Below are positions 8,577 through 17,069 of a stretch of DNA of 55,824 nt, in pieces. Numbering within the stretch: position 1 is the stretch's first letter; each line of letters opens with the position of its first letter. The stretch comes from a virus. The position numbers were made by a program, and so were the translations under genes. The notes beneath the pieces are model-generated. The model was not told the DNA's origin and did no database searches. It saw only the letters and a program-made list of their open reading frames with translations. The stretch is taken from IMG/VR virus record IMGVR_UViG_3300038429_000537, positions 1 through 55,824 of that record; one strand, 5' to 3'.

Positions 8577-9632
8577 TTGTCTGTAAGTAACGCTCAGGCA
8601 TCATTTGTCATTGGCACTACCCTTCCATCTACCCAAGCGGTCTTTTACGATCGTTTGGCCGTAAGAGCGCTGTTTGCGCACCTGGGTTTCCAGGGCCTGA
8701 CGGCGGAACGGCAGATCCCAAAGAATGCTGGTCGTACGACACAGATTTACACCTATAATCTGTCGCCGTTTACGGCTAACGTCGTGGCTGCCGGTACCGA
8801 CCTCGGCGGCAGTATCCTTGATACTGCTCCGTCGACAGCGACCGAAGGCGCCGTGGGCACGCCGATCACACCGACCGAAGCAAGCATCCAGGCCACCCTG
8901 GGACAGTACGTTGACTACGTCAATGTGTCTGACTTTGCTCTCGCGGTGGATATCGGCAAGCCTCTCGAACAGCTCAGCGAAATGCTGGGTTATCGAGGCG
9001 CACTCGTAGTCGACACGTTGATTCAGCAAGGCTTTGACGCGGCTGTCTCAACTGACACGACTGCCAGTGTGACGGTAGCGGACGGATCTTACGTGACCCG
9101 TGCGGTTATCAATACCGCCGTGGCGACGATTCGCGGGAAGAACGGGCGGCCTTTTGCCGGCGGACGGCATCGTGGGATCATGCATCCCTATATTCTGTCT
9201 GACGTGGCGAACGACCTAACCCACAACGGTGTTCTTGACACCGAGAAGTTTACCCGTGAAGGGCAGAAGTGGATCGAAGCCGGCCTTGCCGAGGATAACG
9301 AGATCATTCCGATCGCAGGAGTGGACTTCGTGATGTCGACGAACGTTCCCCTGATTTCGAATATCCCGGCCTCTGGCAAGTCAGCCTACGCAACCTACAT
9401 CACGGCGGACGAGGTAATGTTCTCGATCGCTTTGGGCGGGTTCGAAGACGTACCGGATGAGTCCAACTTCAAGGCCAACATTTACCAATTCGCCCCGAAC
9501 TCGTTTGACCCAGGCGGCGAAATTGGTGGAGCGGTGAGTTACAACTTTAAGTTCGTTGTGACTCCGCGTCCGGCAGCCGGTGGGACCTACCTACCGTTCC
9601 GTCGGATTCTTAGCGAAACTGCTGTCGCGTAA
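8577..9632 (+). CDS. Major capsid protein, N4-gp56-like
   Basis: 351 residues resembling the N4-gp56 family of HK97-fold capsid proteins: YDRLAVRALFAHLGFQ near the N-terminus, a beta segment TTQIYTYNLSPF, LGQYVDYVNVSDFALAV, and a C-terminal domain with beta-rich stretches. The only possible start is TTG 8577, because an in-frame TGA lies four codons upstream; GAGGTGA provides the ribosome-binding site. It is flanked by hairpins on both sides, as expected for a very abundant message. Confidence 0.8.
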   Translation: MSVSNAQASFVIGTTLPSTQAVFYDRLAVRALFAHLGFQGLTAERQIPKNAGRTTQIYTYNLSPFTANVVAAGTDLGGSILDTAPSTATEGAVGTPITPTEASIQATLGQYVDYVNVSDFALAVDIGKPLEQLSEMLGYRGALVVDTLIQQGFDAAVSTDTTASVTVADGSYVTRAVINTAVATIRGKNGRPFAGGRHRGIMHPYILSDVANDLTHNGVLDTEKFTREGQKWIEAGLAEDNEIIPIAGVDFVMSTNVPLISNIPASGKSAYATYITADEVMFSIALGGFEDVPDESNFKANIYQFAPNSFDPGGEIGGAVSYNFKFVVTPRPAAGGTYLPFRRILSETAVA

Positions 9633-9645
9633 GGCGACGTCACGG

Positions 9646-9721
9646 CCAGGATGAATCCTGGTGGCTTGACCGGCCGTTAAGGTCTTTGAGAAGGGAGGGT
9701 GGGCTACCTCGCTCACCCTCC
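9646..9721 (+). terminator. Two hairpins after the capsid gene
   Basis: CCAGGA (9646-9651)/TCCTGG (9656-9661) with loop TGAA is followed by a longer stem, 9694-9704 with 9711-9721 (11 bp, one G-U pair, six-base loop). No T-run follows, so the pair is more likely a partial terminator or RNA-end stabiliser than a full rho-independent terminator. The 111-base gap otherwise holds only the next ribosome-binding site. Confidence 0.5.
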
Positions 9722-9743
9722 AACTCTAATGAGGAATTGAAGC

Positions 9744-10472
9744 ATGGCACTTGCCGATAGTTACGTTAAATTCGAATTTGCTCCTGAGATGGATCTCGAA
9801 GAGCAACGCAAGGCTGCCCTCTTGGAAGAGATGGGCATCAACCAGAACGATACGGACAAACTTCGTAAGATGATGCTCAGTGCCGATGAAGCCGTTTGCG
9901 CTAGGCACGAAGAGCAAGTCAAGATTCGACAACACAAAGGCCGGAAGGACCAGTGGGAAGAGTTTATCGACGCGAAGCGTCGTATGGGGCGGGTGCTGCA
10001 TCACTCGGAAATTATCGAACGGTTGCGGCAGATCGTTCCCTCGTTGATCGTTGCCCCAGGCGCGCAGCAGAACCGAGTGGGTCTTTACGTGATACGTAAC
10101 ATGGCGGTGAGTGAAATACCCAACTACCCGCTAACCGCCAACGGGTTGGCCTACACGGACGTGCCGATTTACATCGGCTGGCTGGAACTTGGTGAGTCAC
10201 CGGAGTACGAAATCGATCTAGTGAATGACGTGGACGTGGCTATTGGGCAGCGTCGTGGTTGGCGAACTTTGCTGCTGCGCTTGATTGCCCGGCGCGCCGC
10301 TCACTGCAAGCAGTGTGAGCTCAACCCGAAGTTTCACTCAGGCCAGAAGGGCCGCTCAACGTCGTTGGTTAGCGAGCAGCAGGCCGAAAAAGTTTTTGGA
10401 TACCCGAGCAACGGACCGACGGCGAGCAACTATCGCCGGCAGCTTTGGGAGTTTCGCAACGGTATTCTTTAA
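9744..10472 (+). CDS. Hypothetical head-module protein (242 aa)
   Basis: Starts after GAGGAATTGAAGC and follows the capsid gene. The N-terminal third is charged and helical, the middle has beta-type segments (LTANGLAYTDVPIYIGWLEL), and the C-terminal part has a Cys pair (HCKQCEL). It ends in SNYRRQLWEFRNGIL. The position fits a head-completion or decoration protein, but I recognise no family. Confidence 0.6.
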   Translation: MALADSYVKFEFAPEMDLEEQRKAALLEEMGINQNDTDKLRKMMLSADEAVCARHEEQVKIRQHKGRKDQWEEFIDAKRRMGRVLHHSEIIERLRQIVPSLIVAPGAQQNRVGLYVIRNMAVSEIPNYPLTANGLAYTDVPIYIGWLELGESPEYEIDLVNDVDVAIGQRRGWRTLLLRLIARRAAHCKQCELNPKFHSGQKGRSTSLVSEQQAEKVFGYPSNGPTASNYRRQLWEFRNGIL

Positions 10473-10540
10473 AGACGGCGTCCGCGAATTACTAGCAGGC
10501 ACGATCAGCTAGAATCAACACGGCCCGTAGGAGAAACAAA

Positions 10541-11017
10541 GTGAAAGACCAAAATGAAGATGTAGTGTCCAAGGTTGACTTCCCGGTGACGTTGACCACA
10601 GATCAGGTGATGCGGATGCTCTTGCAGACGCAGGCCGACCTGGCAAAGTCGCAGCAGCAACTGGCGGATGCTATCCTGGAGTCGCGGAAGCCTTACGTTG
10701 ATCCAAAGGTACTTGCGCAAAAGCAAAAGCAACTCGAGGAGCGGCGCCAGCAAATCGCTCACGATCAAGCGGTAAAGATCGCGACGAAAAAGCAGTGCCC
10801 GCACACCCGTGAAAACGGCACCTCGAACATCAAGTGGATGGAGCACAGCAACGGGATCATCCTCGGTGTTTGCGGAACTTGCGCTTCACAGTTCTGCGCC
10901 AAAGGTCCGGACGCCACGGCCAGTGATCGTGATCTGCTACGGAAGGATCTCAAGTCGCTCAAGAACATGGGTCGCGCCGGCCAGCACGCTCAAGCCGGGG
11001 CAATAATTGAGGGATAA
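10541..11017 (+). CDS. Coiled-coil protein with C-terminal zinc-ribbon-like motif
   Basis: GTG start at 10541 after TAGGAGAAAC. The first two-thirds are Gln/Lys-rich helix with heptad character (LLQTQADLAKSQQQLADAI...). The C-terminal third has CPHTRENG, then after about 20 residues CGTCASQFC, a likely zinc site (C-x2-H ... C-x2-C). Head-tail joining or nucleic-acid contact are both possible; function unknown. Confidence 0.6.
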   Translation: MKDQNEDVVSKVDFPVTLTTDQVMRMLLQTQADLAKSQQQLADAILESRKPYVDPKVLAQKQKQLEERRQQIAHDQAVKIATKKQCPHTRENGTSNIKWMEHSNGIILGVCGTCASQFCAKGPDATASDRDLLRKDLKSLKNMGRAGQHAQAGAIIEG

Positions 11018-11020
11018 GCG

Positions 11021-11224
11021 ATGAACGATCCTAACAACAAGTTCGTGGTGAACGACCAAAAGGTTTCGCACCTGCGGGTTCATACGTGCCCAATTTGCGG
11101 TAATCGTCACGAAGGACTCGTTCCTGACGTTGAGGTTACTTCTTCCACAGATGATGAGCATAAGAATCGTTTTGACCTGCATGATGCTCAAACTAAGGCG
11201 CGGCGCCGAGGCGAAGTCAGGTAG
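11021..11224 (+). CDS. Small zinc-knuckle protein (67 aa)
   Basis: Starts three bases after the previous stop. Contains HTCPICGNRHEG, a Cys-x2-Cys...His pattern consistent with a small metal-binding knuckle, and a polar tail. It precedes the glycan gene cluster and probably belongs with the 10541 gene, which also has a Cys cluster. Confidence 0.55.
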   Translation: MNDPNNKFVVNDQKVSHLRVHTCPICGNRHEGLVPDVEVTSSTDDEHKNRFDLHDAQTKARRRGEVR

Positions 11225-11226
11225 AG

Positions 11227-12177
11227 ATGGCGCGTAAAGACGTTAACATCGTCACTTCTCTCGTGGGAAAGGGCCTCGAACGTGAGGCCCTACTCCTGCG
11301 TGAGTTGCTCGCGACTCACGATGTCTATACTAACTTTTATCACTATTGTAATTATGCCGGTTCAAATTTTGTACGGGCAGATATTAATCTCTTCCTTGAA
11401 GTGATGATGCCCAACGTGCTCACGCTCTCGCGAGAAAACTGGCTTTTTCCGAACGACGAGTGGTGGAACAGTCTCAACGACCAATTTTTGCCACGCATCA
11501 CCAAAGTTTGCTGTAAGACGCAGGATTCTTTTCGCCACTGGTGTCAGAAGGTCGACCCAGCGAAGTGTGTGTACGTGGGCTTTGAAGCCCGTGACCTTTA
11601 CCACCCGGAAATACCGCGAGAGAACAAGTTCTTGCACCTGGCGGGTGGCTCGGAGTTTAAGAATACCGAGGCGGTCATCCAAGCGTGGAAAAACGGTAAC
11701 TGGGCCTACAAGCCGTTTCCGTTGACGGTGGTCACGCTGCAAAAGAAGTGGCAGGCGCTGTGTGAGGACGTCGATAATGTCACATGGATCCCGCGAGTGA
11801 ACGAGGATGAGTTGGTACAGTTGATGAACTCGCATCGCTTTCACTTGATGCCGAGTGCCTATGAGGGGTTTGGGCACGCGATTCACGAAGGGCTAGGCTG
11901 CGGTGCCCTAGTGTTGACAACCGACGCGCCGCCGATGAACGAGTTTGATGGGATCGTAACCGAGTGGAAGATACCGGTCGTGAGTCAGACGCCGCGGTCC
12001 TTAGCTCAACTTAATCAAGTAAGTCTAATAGGAGTGCAAGCGGCGGTGTGCAAAGCTATCGAAACAACGAGTCATCCTAACGAGTTGGAACGACGGTCGT
12101 GTGCAGCCCGTGAAGCTTTCTTAGTTGCGCGTCAGGACTTTCGGCAGAAGTTTTTGTCGCTGGTAGGAGTAGCGTGA
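11227..12177 (+). CDS. GT-B fold glycosyltransferase, GT4-like
   Basis: 316 residues. The C-terminal half has the GT4-type signature EGFGHAIHEGLGCGALVLTTDAPPMNE with the two Glu residues spaced seven apart (E-x7-E) that contact the nucleotide-sugar donor. The N-terminal acceptor half is divergent. There is no membrane segment, so it should be cytoplasmic. It opens the + strand glycan cluster, and its TGA overlaps the GTG start of the radical SAM gene. An 8-bp hairpin (AGGGCCTC/GAGGCCCT, about 11270-11291) lies in its first codons. Acceptor unknown. Confidence 0.82.
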   Translation: MARKDVNIVTSLVGKGLEREALLLRELLATHDVYTNFYHYCNYAGSNFVRADINLFLEVMMPNVLTLSRENWLFPNDEWWNSLNDQFLPRITKVCCKTQDSFRHWCQKVDPAKCVYVGFEARDLYHPEIPRENKFLHLAGGSEFKNTEAVIQAWKNGNWAYKPFPLTVVTLQKKWQALCEDVDNVTWIPRVNEDELVQLMNSHRFHLMPSAYEGFGHAIHEGLGCGALVLTTDAPPMNEFDGIVTEWKIPVVSQTPRSLAQLNQVSLIGVQAAVCKAIETTSHPNELERRSCAAREAFLVARQDFRQKFLSLVGVA

Positions 12178-13637
12178 AGCTCTGCCTAATCGTTCCGCCC
12201 TCCGTGTTCCTGCTCGATGAGCGCGTGTTCATGACGCTGGGCATCCTTCGGGTGGCGGCGGTACTAGAAAACGCGGGGCACCAGGTTGAAGTCTTAGACC
12301 TTTCGGGCGTGGCTAATTACGGGGAAGCGGTTCGGGACTATGTTCTCAGTTCGGAGGTAGAACTTTTTGGGTTGACGGCCACGACCCCCCAGTTACCGGC
12401 AGCGATCGAGGTTGCCACCGTAATTCGGCTGAACAAACCCGGCGCTCGGCTGATTTTGGGTGGTCCGCACGTCACCCTAGTTAACGCGGCCCGGAAAAAG
12501 GGTATCAGTAGGGCCGAAAAAGCCTTTAGGCAGCTACAGGCCCACTTTAACCAGCTAGTGGCCGGGGACGGCGAAAAGGCCGTTTTTCAGGCCCTTTCGA
12601 ACCCGTCGACCACCCTGGTGGATGCCGACGACCTCCAATCGGACCTGTTTTTGATCAACCAGGTGCTCTCGGAGCTACCCTTTCCGGCTCGGCACCTAGT
12701 GGACGTGGGCAGTTACCACTACCAGATTGACGGAGCCCGGGCCACGAGCCTGATCGCGCAGCTGGGTTGTCCCTTCGGGTGTGGGTTTTGCGGCGGACGG
12801 AGTTCGCCAACGTTCCGCAAGATCCGAATGCGGTCAATTGAGAGTATCGTCGCTGAGCTAAGACACTTGTACGAGACCTACGGGTTCACCGGGTTCATGG
12901 TTTACGACGACGAGTTGAACGTGAACCCGCAGATGGTAAAGCTGATGGGCGCGATTGGGCAGCTCGCTCAAGAACTTAATGTCGAGTTCAAGCTGCGGGG
13001 TTTCGTGAAGGCCGAGTTGCTCACCGACGAGCAGGCAGCGGCGATGTACCGGGCCGGCTTCCGGTGGATTTTAGTAGGTTTTGAGTCGGGGTCACCGCGT
13101 ATCTTGAAGAATATCCAGAAGAAGGCCACGCGAGAGGATAACACGCGGGCGGTTGAGATCGCGCGACGTCACGGGCTGAAGGTCAAGGCGTTAATGTCGC
13201 TCGGCCATCCCGGTGAATCGGCTGCGACGGTCCTTGAAACCTACGACTGGTTGCTGAAGGTCCGTCCGGATGACTTCGACGCGACGATCATCACCCCGTA
13301 TCCCGGCACGCCTTATTATGACAACGCTTTCCTCGTGTCACAAGAGGAAGGAATCTGGAAGTACGTGATAAACGGTGACGCACTTTATAGCCTAGAAGTG
13401 GATTACACCAGAGTTGCAGATTACTACAAAGGCGATCCGAATGACGGGTACGTGTCCTACGTGTTTACGGACTTTTTAAGCTGCGTAAAGTTAGCTGAGT
13501 GGCGTGATTGGCTTGAGAAGAAAGTGCGTGAGACTTTGAACATTCCGTTTAACCCGTCGTTGCCGGCGCAGCGCTACGAGCATTCGATGGGGTGTTTGCC
13601 GCCGAGTATTTTAAGGGTACAGCATGTCGCCAATTAA
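12174..13637 (+). CDS. B12-binding-domain radical SAM enzyme
   Basis: 487 residues, GTG start overlapping the previous TGA (GTGA). Residues about 1-135 form a cobalamin-binding-like Rossmann domain (ILRVAAVLENAGHQVEVLDL, LILGGPHVT), without the base-off DxHxxG His. The radical SAM core follows, with the iron-sulphur ligands Cys199, Cys203 and Cys206 in GCPFGCGFCGG, then a YDDE-type segment and GFESGSPRILKNI. Such enzymes often methylate unreactive carbons or rearrange sugars. Its place among glycosyltransferases suggests it tailors a sugar or a lipid/peptide acceptor; that part is inference. Confidence 0.88.
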   Translation: MKLCLIVPPSVFLLDERVFMTLGILRVAAVLENAGHQVEVLDLSGVANYGEAVRDYVLSSEVELFGLTATTPQLPAAIEVATVIRLNKPGARLILGGPHVTLVNAARKKGISRAEKAFRQLQAHFNQLVAGDGEKAVFQALSNPSTTLVDADDLQSDLFLINQVLSELPFPARHLVDVGSYHYQIDGARATSLIAQLGCPFGCGFCGGRSSPTFRKIRMRSIESIVAELRHLYETYGFTGFMVYDDELNVNPQMVKLMGAIGQLAQELNVEFKLRGFVKAELLTDEQAAAMYRAGFRWILVGFESGSPRILKNIQKKATREDNTRAVEIARRHGLKVKALMSLGHPGESAATVLETYDWLLKVRPDDFDATIITPYPGTPYYDNAFLVSQEEGIWKYVINGDALYSLEVDYTRVADYYKGDPNDGYVSYVFTDFLSCVKLAEWRDWLEKKVRETLNIPFNPSLPAQRYEHSMGCLPPSILRVQHVAN

Positions 13638-14523
13638 CGTCGTCTGGAGTGAAGGAGTATTGGGGGGTGACGGGCGATCGCGCTACGCAACGAACACGCT
13701 GTTGAACACTGCCATCGATCGGGCGGAGGTGGGATTCGTCCATAGAAATGGATGGGCTGAGCTGCCGAGTGATGCCTCGGGTGCGGTGGTCGTTATCCAA
13801 GGCGAGCACCTGGCGGGTCAAGAAGCTGACCTGCTAAACCGGATGGCTTCTTTTTCTTGGGCGTTGACGGTCGTGATGGGCGACGAGTGCCGGAGGTTCA
13901 ACTCCCGTCCCTTTGTTGGTCCGAGGCGTAAGGTTTGGCGCCAGTATCCCATCCCTGGAAAGCACGACTATGAGGATCGTCGGCTAACGGCGGGCTATCC
14001 TCAAGACTGCCCCATGTACCTTGAGCATCTACAAGACGTGCTGGCGAACAAGACGCTCGACTTTTCTTACGCCGGGCAGGTGAACAGCGCCACTCGCCAA
14101 GCGTGCGTGTCCCAGTTAAGATCGTTGCCCAACGGCTACGTTTACCAGTCCTCGGGGTTCTGGCAAGGTCTGCCGCGGGACGAGTACTACCGCAAGGTGG
14201 CCGAGTCTAAGGTGATCGCCTGTCCGGGTGGGGCGGCTTTTCCCGAGAGCCTTCGCATGGGTGAGGCCCTCGAAGCCGGCTGTGTGCCGGTGGTAGAAGA
14301 TTGTTTCATCGTAGGTACGAGCTATTGGAAGTACGTGTTGGGTGAAGAACTGCCGTTTCCCACCCTGACGAACTGGCAGGATTTCCCGCGGTTGTTAGAG
14401 CAGGTCTTGAGGGAGTGGCCGGCAAACCGCAATAGGTTGCAAACCTGGTGGGCGGGTTACAAGGCGAGGATGCCGCGGTGGTTTGAAGAGGACCTACGAG
14501 CGGTGGGAGCCTTAGATGCTTGA
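13624..14523 (+). CDS. Exostosin-like (GT47-type) glycosyltransferase
   Basis: 299 residues, start overlapping the radical SAM gene by 14 bases. The C-terminal signature SKVIACPGGAAFPESLRMGEALEAGCVPVV matches the donor-binding region of exostosin/GT47-like GT-B enzymes. The N-terminal part has FSYAGQVNSATRQACVSQL, also typical of that family. Cytoplasmic, no signal peptide. The stop region overlaps the next gene by eight bases. Confidence 0.75.
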   Translation: MSPINVVWSEGVLGGDGRSRYATNTLLNTAIDRAEVGFVHRNGWAELPSDASGAVVVIQGEHLAGQEADLLNRMASFSWALTVVMGDECRRFNSRPFVGPRRKVWRQYPIPGKHDYEDRRLTAGYPQDCPMYLEHLQDVLANKTLDFSYAGQVNSATRQACVSQLRSLPNGYVYQSSGFWQGLPRDEYYRKVAESKVIACPGGAAFPESLRMGEALEAGCVPVVEDCFIVGTSYWKYVLGEELPFPTLTNWQDFPRLLEQVLREWPANRNRLQTWWAGYKARMPRWFEEDLRAVGALDA

Positions 14524-15250
14524 TGACCAAGTCACCGCGCTCATTCCTACCAGCCCCATCCCGCGCCACCCGGATACGGGATTGATCGAGGAGTGCATCG
14601 GCGGTATTCGCTCTTATTTTCCCGAGGCACGGATCATCGTAATGGCCGACGGGATACGGCCTGCGGTGGAGCACCGCCGCGGCCAGTATGAGGAGTACAA
14701 AAAACGGTTGGCCGAGAAGATTGACTCACACCAGTTGGGTCGAACCGAGCTGATGCTTTTTGACGAGCCGTGGCAGCAAGCAGAAATGACGAAGAGAACC
14801 CTTGAGAAGGTTACCACCCCGTTGATTCTCTTCGTGGAACACGATGCGGTTTTTCAACCTGAAACCAAGGTCGTCTTTTCCGACATCTTCGACCTGCTGC
14901 TGAAAGGCGATGCCAACATTGTTCGGTTCTACAATTGGAAGGACATTTGGTGGGAGCATGCTTACCTGATGCGGGGTGAGTTTACCCACGGCAGTTCACG
15001 CTTTGTCAAAACGGTACAGTACTCACAATGGCCGCTAGTGTCGCGAACGGACTATCACCGAAAGATTTTGAGCGAATACTTTGCTCCCTTTGAGCGCAAG
15101 ATGATCGAGACGAAAATGTACGGACCGGTAGCTAGCTCACAGTGGGAAGAACACAAGATTGTGATTTACCTCAACGGCGAGCTTCCGTTTATGCATCACG
15201 ATGGACGCACAGACCGAGTCACCGGTCGACGCGACCCGGCGGAGTGGTAG
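14516..15250 (+). CDS. GT-A-like glycosyltransferase, paralogue of the 17066 gene
   Basis: 244 residues. It begins with ALIPTSPIPRHPDTGLIEE and RIIVMADGIR, a nucleotide-sugar-binding first half, then FVEHDAVFQ, which can serve as the acidic metal-binding motif. The gene at 17066 shares the same skeleton (TSPVPSHPSTWLLE, RIVVLADG, MVAEGDW), so the two look like paralogues. Glycosyltransferase is the best reading; donor and acceptor unknown. Confidence 0.65.
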   Translation: MLDDQVTALIPTSPIPRHPDTGLIEECIGGIRSYFPEARIIVMADGIRPAVEHRRGQYEEYKKRLAEKIDSHQLGRTELMLFDEPWQQAEMTKRTLEKVTTPLILFVEHDAVFQPETKVVFSDIFDLLLKGDANIVRFYNWKDIWWEHAYLMRGEFTHGSSRFVKTVQYSQWPLVSRTDYHRKILSEYFAPFERKMIETKMYGPVASSQWEEHKIVIYLNGELPFMHHDGRTDRVTGRRDPAEW

Positions 15251-15252
15251 CC

Positions 15253-15957
15253 GTGAGCATGGGCGACCTGAACACAAACATGCGGGAACGGTATGAGCCG
15301 AGTGTGTTTAACAGCGTACGTGGTCTCTTGAAACCAGGTGAGTTGGTGTTTGACGTGGGCGCGTATGATGGGATTACCTCGGACATTCTTGCTACGATCG
15401 TCGGCCCCGAGAACGTCGTGATCGTCGAGCCCGGAGAAATGGATTGGGGAACCATCCGGGCTTACTGGAACGCCCAGGGTCACGTGGCGCCTCGGGCAAC
15501 CTACGCGGGGTTTTTAAACGATACCGATCGGCCCGGCCTGGACCCTCGAAGTGTGGTGCACGTTGGGAAGTTTCCTCCGGAGGCGGAACAGTCAATCGTG
15601 GCTCAGGCGGAGGAAGGGTTAAATTTTCGCCTACTAAGTGATCGTGAGAAGTACCCCGAGGTGATGGCCCGACCCTGGCTCAGGCTTGACACGGTCGTTT
15701 CAATCACGGGCACTCCGGCCGGGATCGTGATGGACGTGGAGGGTGCCGAACTGTTAGTCCTTCGCGGGGCAGAAGAAACGCTTAAGAGCGGCCGGCCGTT
15801 AGTGTGGGTTGAGGTTCATTTGAAGCAAATGCCGGAATTTTTTGGGACGAGTGACGTGGAACTACACGCTTTTATGAAGGGGCTAGGTTACCGAGAGACC
15901 TTGCTCGATAACGCTATTCAAGAGCATTGGTTGTTCGAGCCAGAGGAACGTTCCTGA
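15253..15957 (+). CDS. FkbM-type SAM methyltransferase
   Basis: 234 residues from GTG 15253, which has GGAG eight bases upstream; ATG 15259 is an alternative. The SAM-binding loop is LVFDVGAYDGITS. The C-terminal signature GIVMDVEGAELLVLRGAEETL is characteristic of FkbM-family methyltransferases, which O-methylate sugars or other small acceptors. In this cluster a role in methylating a glycan residue is likely. Longer upstream reading frames overlap the preceding gene and were rejected. Confidence 0.85.
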   Translation: MSMGDLNTNMRERYEPSVFNSVRGLLKPGELVFDVGAYDGITSDILATIVGPENVVIVEPGEMDWGTIRAYWNAQGHVAPRATYAGFLNDTDRPGLDPRSVVHVGKFPPEAEQSIVAQAEEGLNFRLLSDREKYPEVMARPWLRLDTVVSITGTPAGIVMDVEGAELLVLRGAEETLKSGRPLVWVEVHLKQMPEFFGTSDVELHAFMKGLGYRETLLDNAIQEHWLFEPEERS

Positions 15958-17069
15958 TGATCCTTCCACCCGTATCGCTAGTCATAATCTATAAGGATCG
16001 CGCGGCGCAGCTCGTGAAAAGCTTGGATTCGATTGCGCGCCAAAATTATCCTGCCCTTGAGGTTGTTATCGTCGAGGACGGGGATGATGGTGGGGTGGTT
16101 GCCGAGATCGCCCAACGTTACGGTGCGCGGCACCTGAGTGTTCCGGCACGGCCCGCGCCGATTGAGTCAGGCCGCGATCATTACTGGACGGCGAATCAGC
16201 CGTTCGGCAACCTGTCGGTGCTGCACAACCGGGCTATCGCGGCGGCGTCAAATGAGGTTGTCCTTTTCCAAGATGCTGAGTTTAGGCACGATACTCCTCG
16301 AGTCATTGAGGAGTTAGTTGCGCAGGTCGTGGATAACCCGCGGGTGCTCATGACTTGCTCGACGGGGTACGAGACTGACGCGACAGGAAAAGTTAGGGTT
16401 AGCTGCGGGCTGCCCTATTCTAGCTTTGGCTGTATGCAAAAGTCGACGCTGTTGGCGGTGGGCGGTTTTGAGGAGGCGATGGAGGGCTACAGCTACGACG
16501 ACAACTACTTCGCGTTCCTGTTAGGAAAAAACAAGATTGAGGTGCGGACTCTAGTACCCGTTGTCGTTACGCATCAGTGGCATCGGTCCATCGGGGGATA
16601 CAATTATCCGACGGGGCGGGCAGGTCGGGCGTTGTGCACGCGTTTGATGCACGAGATAAACAAGGGGTTAAGACCGCCGATTGCCAACTATCGGGTGCGT
16701 GAGGTTTTAGACGCCGCTGATTTTTCAACGGTCGGGCGCAAGGACGTTGAGACCTTGGTCAGGAAAGGAATTGATGCTTTTCGCACGGCTCCCCCAATAA
16801 ATAGTTATGATAGATGGAACGCCTGGGCTACAGAATGGCTTGCCGGGAAGTATGATGAGCACGGCGACATCGCACAAGGGGTGATTGAGCGAACGCCGGC
16901 ACCGACCCGGGAGGATGCGACGATGATCTCGGTCGTTGAGACGGCCTGGGCTTTGCGATGTTGGGAGAACGTGGTGCAGGCGGGAGCGACGACGCCCGCC
17001 GAGCACCTCATGGACTGGGCGCGGACCGCGGCGACGTGCGCCCAACGTGGCGAGGCACCCAATCGATGA
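15957..17069 (+). CDS. Family 2-like glycosyltransferase (GT-A)
   Basis: 370 residues; ATG overlaps the FkbM stop (TGATG). The N-terminal GT2 core reads VSLVIIYKDRAAQLVKSLDS, then EVVIVEDGDDGG, then LFQDAEFRHD containing the acidic metal site. GGFEEAMEGYSYDDNYFAFLL is the galactosyltransferase-type acceptor segment with catalytic-base candidates. The about 120 C-terminal residues are helical with no recognised domain. Stop overlaps the next ATG (ATGA). Confidence 0.85.
   Translation: MILPPVSLVIIYKDRAAQLVKSLDSIARQNYPALEVVIVEDGDDGGVVAEIAQRYGARHLSVPARPAPIESGRDHYWTANQPFGNLSVLHNRAIAAASNEVVLFQDAEFRHDTPRVIEELVAQVVDNPRVLMTCSTGYETDATGKVRVSCGLPYSSFGCMQKSTLLAVGGFEEAMEGYSYDDNYFAFLLGKNKIEVRTLVPVVVTHQWHRSIGGYNYPTGRAGRALCTRLMHEINKGLRPPIANYRVREVLDAADFSTVGRKDVETLVRKGIDAFRTAPPINSYDRWNAWATEWLAGKYDEHGDIAQGVIERTPAPTREDATMISVVETAWALRCWENVVQAGATTPAEHLMDWARTAATCAQRGEAPNR

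Noticed and set aside
16958-17065. Longer N-terminus for the 17066 glycosyltransferase
   Set aside because: It would overlap the upstream gene by over 100 bases; ATG 17066 gives a normal ATGA overlap.
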